64,000 nt of DNA from Brevundimonas sp. EYE_349 (GTDB lineage Bacteria; Pseudomonadota; Alphaproteobacteria; Caulobacterales; Caulobacteraceae): positions 248,001-312,000 of the forward strand of contig NZ_JAHXPB010000004.1 of NCBI RefSeq assembly GCF_023147505.1, written 5' to 3'. This document shows, piece by piece, positions 8,518-17,635 of this stretch; positions within the stretch are counted from its first letter, which is position 1; every line of letters starts with the position of its first letter. The position numbers and the translations under genes were made by a program. The notes under the pieces are model-generated. The model saw nothing but the letters and a program-made list of their open reading frames with translations, searched no databases and was not told where the DNA came from.

Positions 8518-8811
8518 TCAGGCGTTGCAGACGGCCAACTCATCGGCGCTGAGGGCGACGCCCTTGTAGGAGAAGGCGGTCACGGGACCGAACTTCTGCA
8601 CCACGCGGCGGCAGGCGCGCGTCGCGGGCTGTTCCGTGCCGCCCGAGGCGATGCAGGCCGCGCCTTCGCAGGACCAGCGCGCGCCGTCGATGATGGTGGC
8701 GCGTGCGGGGGCCTTGGCCGCGTCGGCCAGGGTCAGGCTGGTGGCGGCCGGGGGCTGGGCCATGGCCGGAGCGGCGGCGAAAAGGGCGGCGGCGATAAGC
8801 AGGGCGCGCAT
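8518..8811 (-). CDS. Small secreted protein of unknown function
   Basis: This 97-residue product starts with a clear signal peptide (MRALLIAAALFAAAPAMAQ). The mature part has four Cys (WSCEGAACIASGG, TRACRRV, and AVCNA at the C-terminus), suggesting two disulfides in the periplasm. It resembles short conserved Caulobacterales proteins with no assigned role. It is convergent with gltX across a 22-base gap. Confidence 0.75.
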   Translation of the reverse strand: MRALLIAAALFAAAPAMAQPPAATSLTLADAAKAPARATIIDGARWSCEGAACIASGGTEQPATRACRRVVQKFGPVTAFSYKGVALSADELAVCNA

Positions 8812-8916
8812 GAGAAACTGTCCGATAAGAAGAACGGCGTCGTGCCGCCGCGCCCCAATGTCAGTTTCGGATAAAAACTGTCAATACGTATAGGCGCGAA
8901 TGTAAGCGGCGATCAC

Positions 8917-9522
8917 TTACCGGCGATCATGTTTCTGAGGCTGGGCAGCTTCGGGCGACTGGATCAGCCGCATTGCCTCCTCCACCGTATCGGCGACGGT
9001 CCAGGCGTCCAGGAAGGACGGCGGGGTCATGCCCTCGTCCACACTGTGGCGCATCAGGGCGAAGAAGCCGTCCCAGAAGCCGTTCAGGTTCAGAAAGACG
9101 ACCGGCTTGTGATGCAGGTCCAGCCGCTTCCATGACAGCAGTTCGACCACCTCTTCCAGCGTGCCGATGCCGCCGGGCGCCACGACGAAGGCGTCGGATT
9201 GATCGTACATCAATTGCTTGCGCTCGTGCATCGAGGTGACGACGACGGTTTCGACTTCGTCGAACAGGCGTTCGCGGCTGCGCAGGAAGGCCGGCATGAT
9301 GCCGACGACCCTGCCGCCCGCCTCGTGCGCACCGCGCGCAGACGCGCCCATCAGACCGACGCCGCCGCCGCCATAGACCAACCGCCAGCCCGCCTGAGCG
9401 GTCGCCCGGCCAAAGGCGTAGGCCGCCTCGGTATAGGCGGGATCAGCGGTCTCGGAGGCGCCGCAGAACAGGCAGACGGAAGAGCCGTGGAAGGGCAGAA
9501 ACGAAACGGGGGGCAGGGACAT
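8917..9522 (-). CDS. LOG-family nucleotide phosphoribohydrolase (TIGR00730)
   Basis: Members of this family cleave nucleoside monophosphates to base and ribose 5-phosphate; plant and some bacterial members activate cytokinins. The 201-residue product has the Rossmann start VCLFCGASE, LVYGGGGVGLMG, the SMHERKQ segment and the diagnostic PGGIGTLEEVVE. I set the start at ATG 9522 (MSLPPVSFLPFHG). The frame is open much further upstream, but that stretch is antisense to the lipoprotein gene at 9634. The substrate is unproven. Confidence 0.9.
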   Translation of the reverse strand: MSLPPVSFLPFHGSSVCLFCGASETADPAYTEAAYAFGRATAQAGWRLVYGGGGVGLMGASARGAHEAGGRVVGIMPAFLRSRERLFDEVETVVVTSMHERKQLMYDQSDAFVVAPGGIGTLEEVVELLSWKRLDLHHKPVVFLNLNGFWDGFFALMRHSVDEGMTPPSFLDAWTVADTVEEAMRLIQSPEAAQPQKHDRR

Positions 9523-9633
9523 GGGGCCTCTAACAAAACGAATGCCGGCCTGGCCCATGGCCAAACCGGCGGCGCTCGCGCTAACACCAGCGCGAGCCGC
9601 TGGGTCGCCAGTCCTATATCGTCGAGGCCAAGG

Positions 9634-10383
9634 ATGAAACGTCGGATCAACGTAACGATCGTCGCGGGCCTTGCCGCGTCGGGTCTGGTGCTGTCGGCGT
9701 GTTCGCGCAGCGATGGCGGGGTGGCCGGACCGGCCGGTGCGGAGAAGGCTTCCCCTTGGGTGCGGCCCCCCATGATCGACGGGGTGATGCGCGACGGCGC
9801 CGTGCTGATCGTGCGCGGCGCGGCCGACCCCAACGCCCGCGTGGTGTTGCGGGCGCCGGATGTGGCGGCGGTGGCGGTCAACGCCGATGCGGCGGGGCGT
9901 TTCGAACTCAGACTGCCGCCGCTGCAGGGCGACGTGCGCCTGACGCCGGAGGTCCAGGTAGGCGAGGACGCCGCCATCTCGCCCGAGACGCTGGTGGTTA
10001 TCCAGGGCGGGGCAGGGCCGGTCGCCCTGATCGCCGCAGGCCAACCGACCCTCAGATTGGATGGATCAGGCGTGTTGAATGCGGTCGATTCGGACGGCTC
10101 GACCCTGGTTGTCTCGGGGCCGGCCGGGCCCAAGGCGCCGGTTGTCGCCATCGGCGGCGCGGAAACCAACGCCGCCCCGGCCCCGCGAGGGCAATGGCGG
10201 GCCATGGTCGGCCGAGCGGCGGCCGCCGCCATCACCGTAGACGGTCAGACCTTCGACTATCCGGGCGACGCGGGGGGCGGGGGCTTCGCCATCTCGCGGG
10301 CGGGGCAGGGATGGCGTATCGTATGGCCCGTAGCGCCGGACGGACATCAAAGCGCCTGGCTGCCGGATCGAGCAGGGCGTTAA
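9634..10383 (+). CDS. Predicted lipoprotein of unknown function
   Basis: The 249-residue product starts at an ATG preceded closely by AGG. It has a lipoprotein signal (MKRRINVTIVAGLAASGLVLSAC) whose lipobox LSAC puts the lipidated Cys at residue 23. The rest is Ala/Gly/Val-rich and beta-like (VLIVRGAADPNARVVLRAP, DAAGRFELRLPP), resembling an immunoglobulin-like or bacterial carbohydrate-binding fold, but no catalytic motif is visible. Most likely it is membrane-anchored in the periplasm. Confidence 0.8.
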   Translation: MKRRINVTIVAGLAASGLVLSACSRSDGGVAGPAGAEKASPWVRPPMIDGVMRDGAVLIVRGAADPNARVVLRAPDVAAVAVNADAAGRFELRLPPLQGDVRLTPEVQVGEDAAISPETLVVIQGGAGPVALIAAGQPTLRLDGSGVLNAVDSDGSTLVVSGPAGPKAPVVAIGGAETNAAPAPRGQWRAMVGRAAAAAITVDGQTFDYPGDAGGGGFAISRAGQGWRIVWPVAPDGHQSAWLPDRAGR

Positions 10384-10450
10384 GGCTTGGGAAACCAATT
10401 CGGTTAACGAATGGGGCTCGTCCTCAGGGACGCCATCACCGAACCTTGTT

Positions 10451-10807
10451 TCAGCCCGGCAGCCCCCTGTCGGGCTTCTTTTTACCTTCGCCGTTTTCGG
10501 TGCGGTCGCGGAACAGGGCGGCGCGGGCCAGCAGGATCAGCGTCACCGGCGTGGTCACCGTCAGGAACAGGCCGATCAGGAGTTCCCGCGGCATGAACCG
10601 CCGCTCGGCCGTCGTGAACCAGACGATGGACGCCAGAAGGATCAACGCCATTCCCAGTGTCGCGCCCAGGGTGGGGGCGTGGACCCGCTCGTAAAAAGTC
10701 TTCAACCGCGTCAGACCAACCGCGCCCAGCAGCGACAGGGTCGATCCAGAGAGCGCCAGACCGACGACGACGAATGCGGCCCATGCAGGGACGTCAGCCT
10801 GGATCAT
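10451..10807 (-). CDS. mrpG: Mrp/Pha antiporter subunit G
   Basis: This is the small membrane subunit G of the multisubunit Na+(K+)/H+ antiporter. The 118-residue product has three hydrophobic segments and the family core LLGAVGLTRLKTFYERVHAPTLGATLG. It is the last gene of the operon. ATG 10807 overlaps the stop of mrpF by 4 bases. The C-terminus is basic and charged (RDRTENGEGKKKPDRG). Confidence 0.93.
   Translation of the reverse strand: MIQADVPAWAAFVVVGLALSGSTLSLLGAVGLTRLKTFYERVHAPTLGATLGMALILLASIVWFTTAERRFMPRELLIGLFLTVTTPVTLILLARAALFRDRTENGEGKKKPDRGLPG
10453..10483 (+). terminator. Rho-independent terminator overlapping the end of mrpG
   Basis: AGCCCG (10453-10458) pairs with CGGGCT (10471-10476) and is followed on the + strand by TTCTTTTT. 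It would stop transcripts of the 9634 lipoprotein gene. It lies within the last codons of mrpG on the opposite strand. Confidence 0.65.
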
Positions 10808-11085
10808 TCGATCACCTCGCCGCGCATCAGGAACTTGGCCAGGGCCACGGTGGCGGCGAACCCCAGCATGCCGATGACCAGGGCGGCCTCGAAATAGAGC
10901 TGGCTGCTTGTGCGGATGCCGAACACCACGACCAGAAGCATGCCGTTCAGATAAAGAGTGTCCATGCCCAAGACGCGATCCTGGGCGCGCGGGCCGTGGA
11001 TGATCCGCCACGCCGCCAGGCCCATGGCGCAGACCAGCATCAACTGGGCCAGACCCAGGCCCCAGGTCAGCACCGCCGCCGTCAT
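10804..11085 (-). CDS. mrpF: Mrp/Pha antiporter subunit F
   Basis: Subunit F of the Mrp antiporter is a 93-residue protein with three transmembrane helices. It contains the conserved IIHGPRAQDRVLGMDTLYLNG segment with the DR motif typical of MrpF/PhaF. ATG 11085 overlaps mrpE by 4 bases; longer in-frame starts (to 11139) would run into mrpE. Confidence 0.93.
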   Translation of the reverse strand: MTAAVLTWGLGLAQLMLVCAMGLAAWRIIHGPRAQDRVLGMDTLYLNGMLLVVVFGIRTSSQLYFEAALVIGMLGFAATVALAKFLMRGEVIE

Positions 11086-11570
11086 TCGAAGATCTCCATC
11101 AGTCGGCGCTCGTAGCGGTCCTTGATCAGCCGCACCCATGTTTCCTCGTCCACCAGGTCCAGCACATGCAGCAGCAGGCGGCCCGTGGCGGCTTCATACT
11201 CGACCCACAGGGTGCCGGGCGTCGAGGTGATGATGATGGCCAGCACCGCCAGGCCGTATCGGTCGCGCAAATCCAGCGGAATATGGATGAAGCCGGACGT
11301 GCGCTCATGCCGCCTGCGCCCTAGGATGATCTGCGACACCGCCCAGTTGGAACGCACCACATCGCCGATGACATCGACGGCCAGGCGGATCATGGCGCGT
11401 GGCGACTTCAGCCGCACGCGATCCACGCCCAGCGCCAGCATAACGATCGGCGCCAGCAGGGCCAGCAGCAGCGCCAGCACGAGGGACGGCGGCGCGACCG
11501 AGGCGCTGAGCAGGATCGAGGCGACGAAAAGGCCCAGCGACAGGATAGGGTAGGGCAGGATGCGTCTCAT
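11082..11570 (-). CDS. mrpE: Mrp/Pha antiporter subunit E
   Basis: Subunit E has 162 residues with two N-terminal membrane helices and a soluble C-terminal part. It contains the conserved NWAVSQIILGRRR, FIHIPLDLRDRYGLAVLA and TPGTLWVEYEA segments of MrpE. It overlaps both mrpD and mrpF by 4 bases. Confidence 0.94.
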   Translation of the reverse strand: MRRILPYPILSLGLFVASILLSASVAPPSLVLALLLALLAPIVMLALGVDRVRLKSPRAMIRLAVDVIGDVVRSNWAVSQIILGRRRHERTSGFIHIPLDLRDRYGLAVLAIIITSTPGTLWVEYEAATGRLLLHVLDLVDEETWVRLIKDRYERRLMEIFE

Positions 11571-13162
11571 CGGCCGCCTCCGCCCATGACAGCGTGGATA
11601 TAGCCCTTCGGTTCGGCCAGCCAGGCGGCGGTATGGTCGGTGTAGATCAGGGCGGACCCCGCGAAGACCGCCAACAGAACACAGGCGCCCAGCAGGCCGG
11701 CGACGGCCGTCAGTTCCGCCGCGCCCACCACCGGCGCCGGCGCATCCTCTTCGCGGGTCCAGATGGCTCCGACGCCCAGGCGTGTCAGACCGATCAGGGC
11801 GCCCAGGCTGGAAATGGACAACACCGCCGTTAGCGTCCATTGCGCCGGTCCGCCGACACGCACGAGAGCGTCGATCATCGACAGCTTGCCGACGAAGCCC
11901 GCCAGGGGCGGCATGCCCGCCACCATCAGGGTGCAGATCAGGAAGGCCCCGCCCAGGGCTGCCACCGCCGCCGGAATGACCAAGCCGGGCTCGTTGCGTT
12001 CCTCGTCGTCGAACGGATCGCGATATTCGTCGTCGAAGACGGCGCGGGCCTCGCCCACATCGGCCTCGCGCCCGCGCTGAAGAATCTCGGCCAGCAGGAA
12101 GAGGGCCGCGCAGGCCAGGGTCGATCCAATCAGATAGAAGAGCGCGCCGCTGAGGGCCGCCGTATCGCCGACGCCCAGGATCGCCAGCACGGTGCCGGAA
12201 GAGATCATCACGCCGAAGCCCGCGGCGCGCGACAGGTCACGCGAGGCGATCAGGCCGAAGGTGCCGAACGCGATGGTCGCCAGGCCGCCGGCCATCAGCC
12301 AGGTCAGGCCGAACCCGGCCGAGGCGCCGGCCCCCGCGCCGAACAGCAGCAGGCTGAGGCGGATGACCACATAGACCCCGACCTTGGACAAGATGGCGAA
12401 GACCGCCGCCGACGGCGCGCTGGCGGCCGAATAGGTCGAGGTCAGCCAGAAGCCCAAAGGCCACATGGCGCATTTGATCAGGAAGGCCGTGCCCAGCACC
12501 GCCGCCCCGATGTGGAACAGGCCCAGGTCGGCCGCCGCGATGGCCGGCACGCGCAGCGCCAGATCGGCCATGTTCAGCGTGCCTGTCACCCCGTAGATCA
12601 GGCTGACCCCGATCAAAAACAGCAGGGAGGCGGTTAGATTGACGGCGATATAGATCACGCCCGCCCGCACCCTGGCCTCGCCCGAACCATGCAGGGCCAG
12701 GCCGTACGACGCGGCCAGCATCACCTCGAAGAAGACGAACAGATTGAACAGGTCGCCGGTCAGAAGGGCGCCGTTCACACCCATGATCAGCAGCAGGAAC
12801 AGGGCGTGGAAACGCGGCCCGGCCCGATCCCAACGCGCCAGAGCGAAGATCAGGGCGCAACCGCCCAGAACGCTGGTCAAGGCCACCATCATTGTTGATA
12901 GCCGATCGGCGACCAGAACGATGCCATAGGGCGCGGCCCAAGATCCCAGGCGATAGACCCGCGCCGTGTCGCCGCCGTCCAGGGCGCCGTTGGCGCTTTC
13001 GTGCAGCAGGATCAGGGCCATGACCAGTATGGCCGCCATGGCGGCGAGGCTAAGCACCGCCTTAAGAACGCGGCGGCGCTCGTCGATCAGCAGCATGGCC
13101 GAAGCGATGATCATCGGCAGGACGATGGGGCCGATGATCAGATGAGCGGTCCAGTCGGTCAT
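11567..13162 (-). CDS. mrpD: Mrp/Pha antiporter subunit D
   Basis: This 531-residue polytopic protein is related to NADH dehydrogenase subunits ND2/4/5 and probably forms a proton/cation path. It has about 14 hydrophobic segments. Family motifs include LFNLFVFFEVMLAASYGL, the KCAMWPLGFWL segment with its conserved Lys, and PPLAGFVGKLSM. It overlaps mrpC and mrpE by 4 bases at each end. Confidence 0.96.
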   Translation of the reverse strand: MTDWTAHLIIGPIVLPMIIASAMLLIDERRRVLKAVLSLAAMAAILVMALILLHESANGALDGGDTARVYRLGSWAAPYGIVLVADRLSTMMVALTSVLGGCALIFALARWDRAGPRFHALFLLLIMGVNGALLTGDLFNLFVFFEVMLAASYGLALHGSGEARVRAGVIYIAVNLTASLLFLIGVSLIYGVTGTLNMADLALRVPAIAAADLGLFHIGAAVLGTAFLIKCAMWPLGFWLTSTYSAASAPSAAVFAILSKVGVYVVIRLSLLLFGAGAGASAGFGLTWLMAGGLATIAFGTFGLIASRDLSRAAGFGVMISSGTVLAILGVGDTAALSGALFYLIGSTLACAALFLLAEILQRGREADVGEARAVFDDEYRDPFDDEERNEPGLVIPAAVAALGGAFLICTLMVAGMPPLAGFVGKLSMIDALVRVGGPAQWTLTAVLSISSLGALIGLTRLGVGAIWTREEDAPAPVVGAAELTAVAGLLGACVLLAVFAGSALIYTDHTAAWLAEPKGYIHAVMGGGGR

Positions 13163-13503
13163 GCGTCAGGCTCCTTGCCGTCGACATGGTCGCTGCCGGT
13201 GATGCCGCGCGCCGCCAGGATGACCACCAGGAACAGGGCCGTCAGGGCGAAACTGATGACGATGGCCGTCAGGACCAGCGCCTGGGGCGTCGGATCGGTA
13301 TAGCGCGCAGGATCGGACACCTCGCCTGCCAGCACGGGCGGGGCGCCCGATTTCAGCCGCCCCATGGCGAAGATGAAGACGTTGACCGCATAGGACAGCA
13401 GCGACAGCCCCATGATGACCTGGAAGGTGCGTGGTCGCAGCAGCAGCCATACGCCCGATCCGGCCAGAACGCCGATGGCCAGGGCGAGAACCAGTTCCAT
13501 CAT
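13159..13503 (-). CDS. mrpC: Mrp/Pha antiporter subunit C
   Basis: The 114-residue MrpC is homologous to NuoK. It has three membrane helices and the family segments RTFQVIMGLSLLSYAVNVFIF and DPTPQALVLTAIVISFA. Two consecutive ATG codons occur at the start; the first (13503) overlaps the stop of the mrpAB gene by 4 bases. Confidence 0.95.
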   Translation of the reverse strand: MMELVLALAIGVLAGSGVWLLLRPRTFQVIMGLSLLSYAVNVFIFAMGRLKSGAPPVLAGEVSDPARYTDPTPQALVLTAIVISFALTALFLVVILAARGITGSDHVDGKEPDA

Positions 13504-16418
13504 GACGGCTCTCCCTCCTCGGCGTCTATCTGTTTCGGTTTGCGCAGCGATTGGTGCGCCAGGGCGACCAGGGTCAGGACGGTGGCGCCGACCACCAGCA
13601 CCACGACGCCCAGGTCGAACACCACGGCGCTGGCCAGGGGGACGCGGCCCAGGATCGGCAACTCGGCATACTGGAACCAGGAGGTCAGGAACGGATAGCC
13701 GAACAGCCACGACCCGACGCCGCTGAGCGCCGCGATCACCAGGCCCGCGCCGATCCAGACGATCGGCCGGATCGCCAACCGCTCCTCCACCCAGCGCGCG
13801 CCGGAGGCCATATATTGCAGCACGAAGGCGATCGACAGCGCCACCCCGGCCGCGAACCCGCCGCCCGGCAGGTCATGGCCGCGCAGGAACAGGTGTACGG
13901 CCAGCAGAATGATGAAGGGGAACAGCCAGCGCATCACGACGCGCGGGATCAGCATGGTCTCCTTCAGCGTGTCGCCTTCGGAACGGTCTTGCCGATCCCT
14001 GTCGGCCGCATTCTGAACCCGTTGCTGGCTGGGGCCCGACAGAGTGTCGTCGGCGGGACGGAACCGCCGCAGCAGCGCAAAGACCGTCAGGCCGACGACG
14101 CCCAGCACAGTGATCTCGCCGAAGGTGTCGAAGGCGCGGAAATCGACCAGGATCACGTTGACGATGTTGCGGCCGCCCGCGTCCTTGTAGGCGTGCTCAA
14201 CGAAGAAGCGCGAAATTCCTTCCACCGACGGGCGCGTCATGACCGCATAGGCGATGGCGGCCAGCGCCGTTCCGACGGCTGCGGCGACGATCAGGTCGAT
14301 ACGGCGACGGCGACGCGAACGCTTCTCCATCGCCGGGGGCAGGCGGATGGTCTCCAGCCGCTTTGGCAACCAGCGCAGGCCCAGCAGCAGCAGGACGGTG
14401 GTGACGACCTCGACCAGCAATTGGGTCACGGCCAGGTCTGGCGCGGACAACCAGACGAAGGACAGACAACTGGCCAGACCGGCGCCGCCCATCAGCACGA
14501 CGGCCGCCAGCCGGTGGTATTTGGCCTGCCAGGCCGCCGCGACGGCGCAACTGGCCCCGACCAACCACAGGCCCGCAAAGGCCCAGTTCGCCAGGGTCGG
14601 CGTCGGCATGATCGGCGTAATGATCAGCCCCGCGCCGATCGCGGACAGGCCCCCCGCCAGCAGGGCGACCAGAACGATGGCGCGCAACTGCGGCTGCTGG
14701 CGCGTGGCTCCGAACAGGCGGACAACCGCCGCCGAACCGTTGAACAGGCCGGTCATGCTACGTTCGAACAGCCAGCCGCCATTCAGCCGCTTCCAGCCCC
14801 ACGGTCCGCCGCGCGGATTGGCGTTGATGCGGCCGCCGAACGCCACATACAGAGCCACCCCGCCGCCCAGGGCGATCAAACTCAGCACCAGCGGCAGGTT
14901 GAAGCCGTGCCACAGAGCCAGACTGTAATAGGGCAGGTCAAAGCCGAGGACCGAGACCGCCGCGCTTTTCAGGAACGGCCCGACGGTCACGGCTGGGAAG
15001 ATGCCGACGACCAGGCACAAGGCCACAAGCACCTCGACCGGACGACGCATCCAGGCCGGCGGTTCGTGCGGGACGCGGTCCAGTTCGGTCGGCGGCGGGC
15101 CAAAGAAGGTCGTATGAATAAAACGCAGCGAATACAGAACGCTGAACGCACTAGCCAATGTGGCCAGGGCGGGCAGGACCAGGTTCAGGCCGTGGGTGTT
15201 CACGCTAGCCACCGCCTCCGCCAGGAACATCTCCTTCGACAGGAAGCCGTTCAGCAGAGGCACGCCCGCCATGGCCGCCGCCGCCACCATGGCCAGGGTC
15301 GCGGTGAAGGGCATGAAGCGGAAAAGGCCGCTCAGCTTCCTCATGTCGCGCGTGCCGGCTTCGTGGTCGATGATGCCGGCGGCCATGAAAAGGGACGCCT
15401 TGAAGGTGGCGTGGTTCACGGTGTGGAAGACGGCGGCGATACAGCCCAGCGGACTTCCCAGCCCCAGCAGCAGGACGATCAGGCCCAGATGGCTGATGGT
15501 CGAATAGGCCAACAGGCCCTTCAGATCGTGCTGGAAGATGGCGCACCAGGCGCCGAGCAACAGGGTCGCCAGACCCATGCCGCCGACGATCAGATACCAG
15601 CTCTCGGTTCCCGCAAAGACCGGCCAGAAACGGATCAGCAGGAAGACGCCCGCCTTCACCATGGTCGCCGAATGCAGATAGGCGCTGACCGGCGTGGGCG
15701 CCGCCATCGCGCGCGGCAGCCAGAAGTGGAAGGGGAACTGGGCGCTCTTGGTCATGGCGCCCGCCAGCAGCAGCAGCAGCGCGGGCATATACAGCGGACT
15801 GGCCTGGATCGCCTCTCGCGACGCCAGGACGACATCCAGATCATAGCTGCCGACGATCCGCCCGATCAGGATCATGCCGACCAGCATGGCGATTCCCCCC
15901 GTCGCCGTGACCGTCAGCGCCATGCGCGAGCCTTCGCGCGCCGCCGGATTCTGGTGCCAGTAGCCGATCAGCAGGAAGGAGAAGAGGCTGGTCATCTCCC
16001 AGAAAACGACCAACTGGATCAGGTTGCCGGACAGCACCACACCCTGCATCGCGCCCATGAAGGCCAGCAGGAAGGAGAAGAAGCGCGGCACCGGATCCTT
16101 CGGCGACATGTAATAGCGGGCGTAAAGCACCACCAAGGCGCCGATGCCCAGGATCAGGCTGCTGAACAGCCACGACAGGCCGTCCAGACGCAGCACCAGA
16201 TTGACCCCCAGCGAGGGCAGCCAGGGAATCTCGAACTTCAGCGTCTCCCCATCCTGGAACATCGGCCACAGCGCCGCCAGACACCCCAGGCTGACCAGGG
16301 CCACGATCCAAGACAGGATGGCGGCGGCCGTGCGGGCGTGGCGCGGCAAGCCGGCCGCAGCGATCGCGCCCATGAAGGGCAGGATCAGGATGATCAGAAG
16401 GAGAAAGCTGATGGACAT
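13500..16418 (-). CDS. mrpA: Mrp/Pha antiporter subunit A fused to subunit B
   Basis: The 972-residue product is the fused PhaAB-type subunit common in proteobacteria. The N-terminal 500 residues are NuoL-like, with VVFWEMTSLFSFLLIGYW, the KSAQFPFHFWLPRAM segment carrying the conserved Lys, and FHTVNHATFKASLFM. The last third matches MrpB, with LRGHDLPGGGFAAGVALS. It is the first gene of a seven-subunit operon. The complex exports Na+ or K+ in exchange for H+ and supports pH and salt tolerance. ATG 16418 begins MSISFLLLIILILP. Confidence 0.95.
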   Translation of the reverse strand: MSISFLLLIILILPFMGAIAAAGLPRHARTAAAILSWIVALVSLGCLAALWPMFQDGETLKFEIPWLPSLGVNLVLRLDGLSWLFSSLILGIGALVVLYARYYMSPKDPVPRFFSFLLAFMGAMQGVVLSGNLIQLVVFWEMTSLFSFLLIGYWHQNPAAREGSRMALTVTATGGIAMLVGMILIGRIVGSYDLDVVLASREAIQASPLYMPALLLLLAGAMTKSAQFPFHFWLPRAMAAPTPVSAYLHSATMVKAGVFLLIRFWPVFAGTESWYLIVGGMGLATLLLGAWCAIFQHDLKGLLAYSTISHLGLIVLLLGLGSPLGCIAAVFHTVNHATFKASLFMAAGIIDHEAGTRDMRKLSGLFRFMPFTATLAMVAAAAMAGVPLLNGFLSKEMFLAEAVASVNTHGLNLVLPALATLASAFSVLYSLRFIHTTFFGPPPTELDRVPHEPPAWMRRPVEVLVALCLVVGIFPAVTVGPFLKSAAVSVLGFDLPYYSLALWHGFNLPLVLSLIALGGGVALYVAFGGRINANPRGGPWGWKRLNGGWLFERSMTGLFNGSAAVVRLFGATRQQPQLRAIVLVALLAGGLSAIGAGLIITPIMPTPTLANWAFAGLWLVGASCAVAAAWQAKYHRLAAVVLMGGAGLASCLSFVWLSAPDLAVTQLLVEVVTTVLLLLGLRWLPKRLETIRLPPAMEKRSRRRRRIDLIVAAAVGTALAAIAYAVMTRPSVEGISRFFVEHAYKDAGGRNIVNVILVDFRAFDTFGEITVLGVVGLTVFALLRRFRPADDTLSGPSQQRVQNAADRDRQDRSEGDTLKETMLIPRVVMRWLFPFIILLAVHLFLRGHDLPGGGFAAGVALSIAFVLQYMASGARWVEERLAIRPIVWIGAGLVIAALSGVGSWLFGYPFLTSWFQYAELPILGRVPLASAVVFDLGVVVLVVGATVLTLVALAHQSLRKPKQIDAEEGEPS

Positions 16419-16455
16419 AGAGGCGGCGCGTCTCTCCGGGTGATCGCATGGGGCT

Positions 16456-16480
16456 TTGGCGAACGCTCAAGGTTCGCCAA
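16456..16480. promoter_or_regulatory. Perfect inverted repeat upstream of the mrp operon
   Basis: TTGGCGAAC (16456-16464) and GTTCGCCAA (16472-16480) form 9-bp perfect arms around a 7-base spacer, 38 bases upstream of the mrpA start. It could be an operator or an RNA hairpin in the mrp leader. The rest of the 265-base gap (16419-16684) shows no gene. Confidence 0.45.
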
Positions 16481-16645
16481 GGTTCTCACCTACGGACCGA
16501 AAAGCAGCGCGTCAAAGCGACACCACAGCGCGGCGTGGCGGGGCATCAAGAGGCGTCGAGCCCACATCCGCCAGACAATGCGCGGCTTTGGTCCGACGGT
16601 CTCCGCAAATGAAGAACCGAATACTCAAGCGACTTGAAGGTTTTA

Positions 16646-16675
16646 AGGTCGAGGTTTCGAAACCTGTCGACCTTT
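16646..16675 (-). terminator. Hairpin just 3' of tRNA-Asn
   Basis: AAGGTCGA...CGACCTT arms enclose the palindrome AGGTTTCGAAACCT (16652-16665), giving a long stem with one small bulge. On the minus strand it begins 10 bases beyond the tRNA CCA and is followed by TTAAAACCTT, a weak T tract. It is probably the tRNA-Asn terminator. Confidence 0.5.
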
Positions 16676-16684
16676 ACACCAGAG

Positions 16685-16759
16685 TGGCTCCGCAGGTAGG
16701 ATTCGAACCTACGACCAGCCGATTAACAGTCGGCTGCTCTACCACTGAGCTACTGCGGA
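16685..16759 (-). tRNA. tRNA-Asn (GTT)
   Basis: The minus strand folds as a full cloverleaf. TCCGCAG/CTGCGGA forms the acceptor stem, TAGCTCAGTGGTAGAGC the D arm, and CTGTTAA the anticodon loop with anticodon GTT. The T arm is GTAGGTTCGAATCCTAC. A discriminator G and CCA are encoded (16685-16688). Confidence 0.97.
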
Positions 16760-16808
16760 ACATCTGCTCGGGAGGCGGGCGTATAGCAGCGGGCGTTCCG
16801 ATCTTGCA

Positions 16809-17633
16809 ATGGGAAATCGAACCATCGAGCCGATATTTATCGAAGACCCCGAGGACCCGCGCGTCGCCGCCTATCGCGACATTCGCGAGCGCGATCTGAC
16901 AGGGCGCCAAGGGCTCTTCATCGCGGAAGGGGAGGTGGTGGTTCGTGGTCTAGCGTCCAGCGCCTCGCGGTGTCGGCCCCGGTCGCTGCTGCTGGCGGAG
17001 AAGCGCGTTTCGGCTCTGGACGACGTAATCCGAGCGCTGCCGGCGCATGCGCCGGTCTATGTTGCCCGCCAGGCCGTGCTGGACCGGATCGCCGGGTTCG
17101 AACTTCACCGAGGCATTCTGGCCTTGGGCGAGAAGCCTGCGAGCCCGTCCGTGCAGAGCCTGTTGTCGGACGTGGTGGGGGACGATGTTTTCGTCGTCGC
17201 CAGCGGCATCGGCAATCACGACAATATGGGCGGCCTGTTCCGTAACGCCGCCGCGTTCGGGGCCAAGGCGGTTCTGCTGGATTCGACCTGCTGCGATCCC
17301 TTCTATCGCAAGGCCATCCGGGTGTCGGTCGGGGCGGTCCTGCGCACGCCCTTCGCCGTCGCCGAATCGTCCGAAACTCTGGACGCCCTGGCCCAGGCGG
17401 GCGTCGAAGTGTTGGCCTTGACCCCCTCGGCGGGCGCGCGTCTGGCGGATTATCGTCGCAAGGGGCCGGTCGCGGTGGTGCTGGGATCGGAGGGGCCGGG
17501 GCTGCCCCAGGCGGTGATCGCCCGCTGTCGTCCCATAGGCATCGCCATGGCGGGCGGGTTCGATTCGCTGAATGTCGCCGCGACCAGCGCCGTGGCCCTG
17601 CATCATCTGACGACGACGGCCTTGGAACCGTGA
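16809..17633 (+). CDS. TrmH/SpoU-family RNA 2'-O-methyltransferase
   Basis: This is a SPOUT-class methyltransferase that uses S-adenosylmethionine on rRNA or tRNA ribose. The 274-residue protein has an N-terminal substrate-binding region with FIAEGEVVVRGL and the three SpoU motifs: NMGGLFRNAAAFG near residue 140, VVLGSEGPGL near 220, and SLNVAATSAVALHHL at the C-terminus. The exact target nucleotide cannot be inferred. It lies between two tRNA genes on the opposite strand. Confidence 0.92.
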   Translation: MGNRTIEPIFIEDPEDPRVAAYRDIRERDLTGRQGLFIAEGEVVVRGLASSASRCRPRSLLLAEKRVSALDDVIRALPAHAPVYVARQAVLDRIAGFELHRGILALGEKPASPSVQSLLSDVVGDDVFVVASGIGNHDNMGGLFRNAAAFGAKAVLLDSTCCDPFYRKAIRVSVGAVLRTPFAVAESSETLDALAQAGVEVLALTPSAGARLADYRRKGPVAVVLGSEGPGLPQAVIARCRPIGIAMAGGFDSLNVAATSAVALHHLTTTALEP

Positions 17634-17635
17634 AA

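Noticed and set aside
13551-16637. A 1028-codon open frame opposite mrpAB
   Set aside because: It is the antisense shadow of a GC-rich membrane protein gene, with Gln/His/Arg-rich low-complexity translation and no domain.
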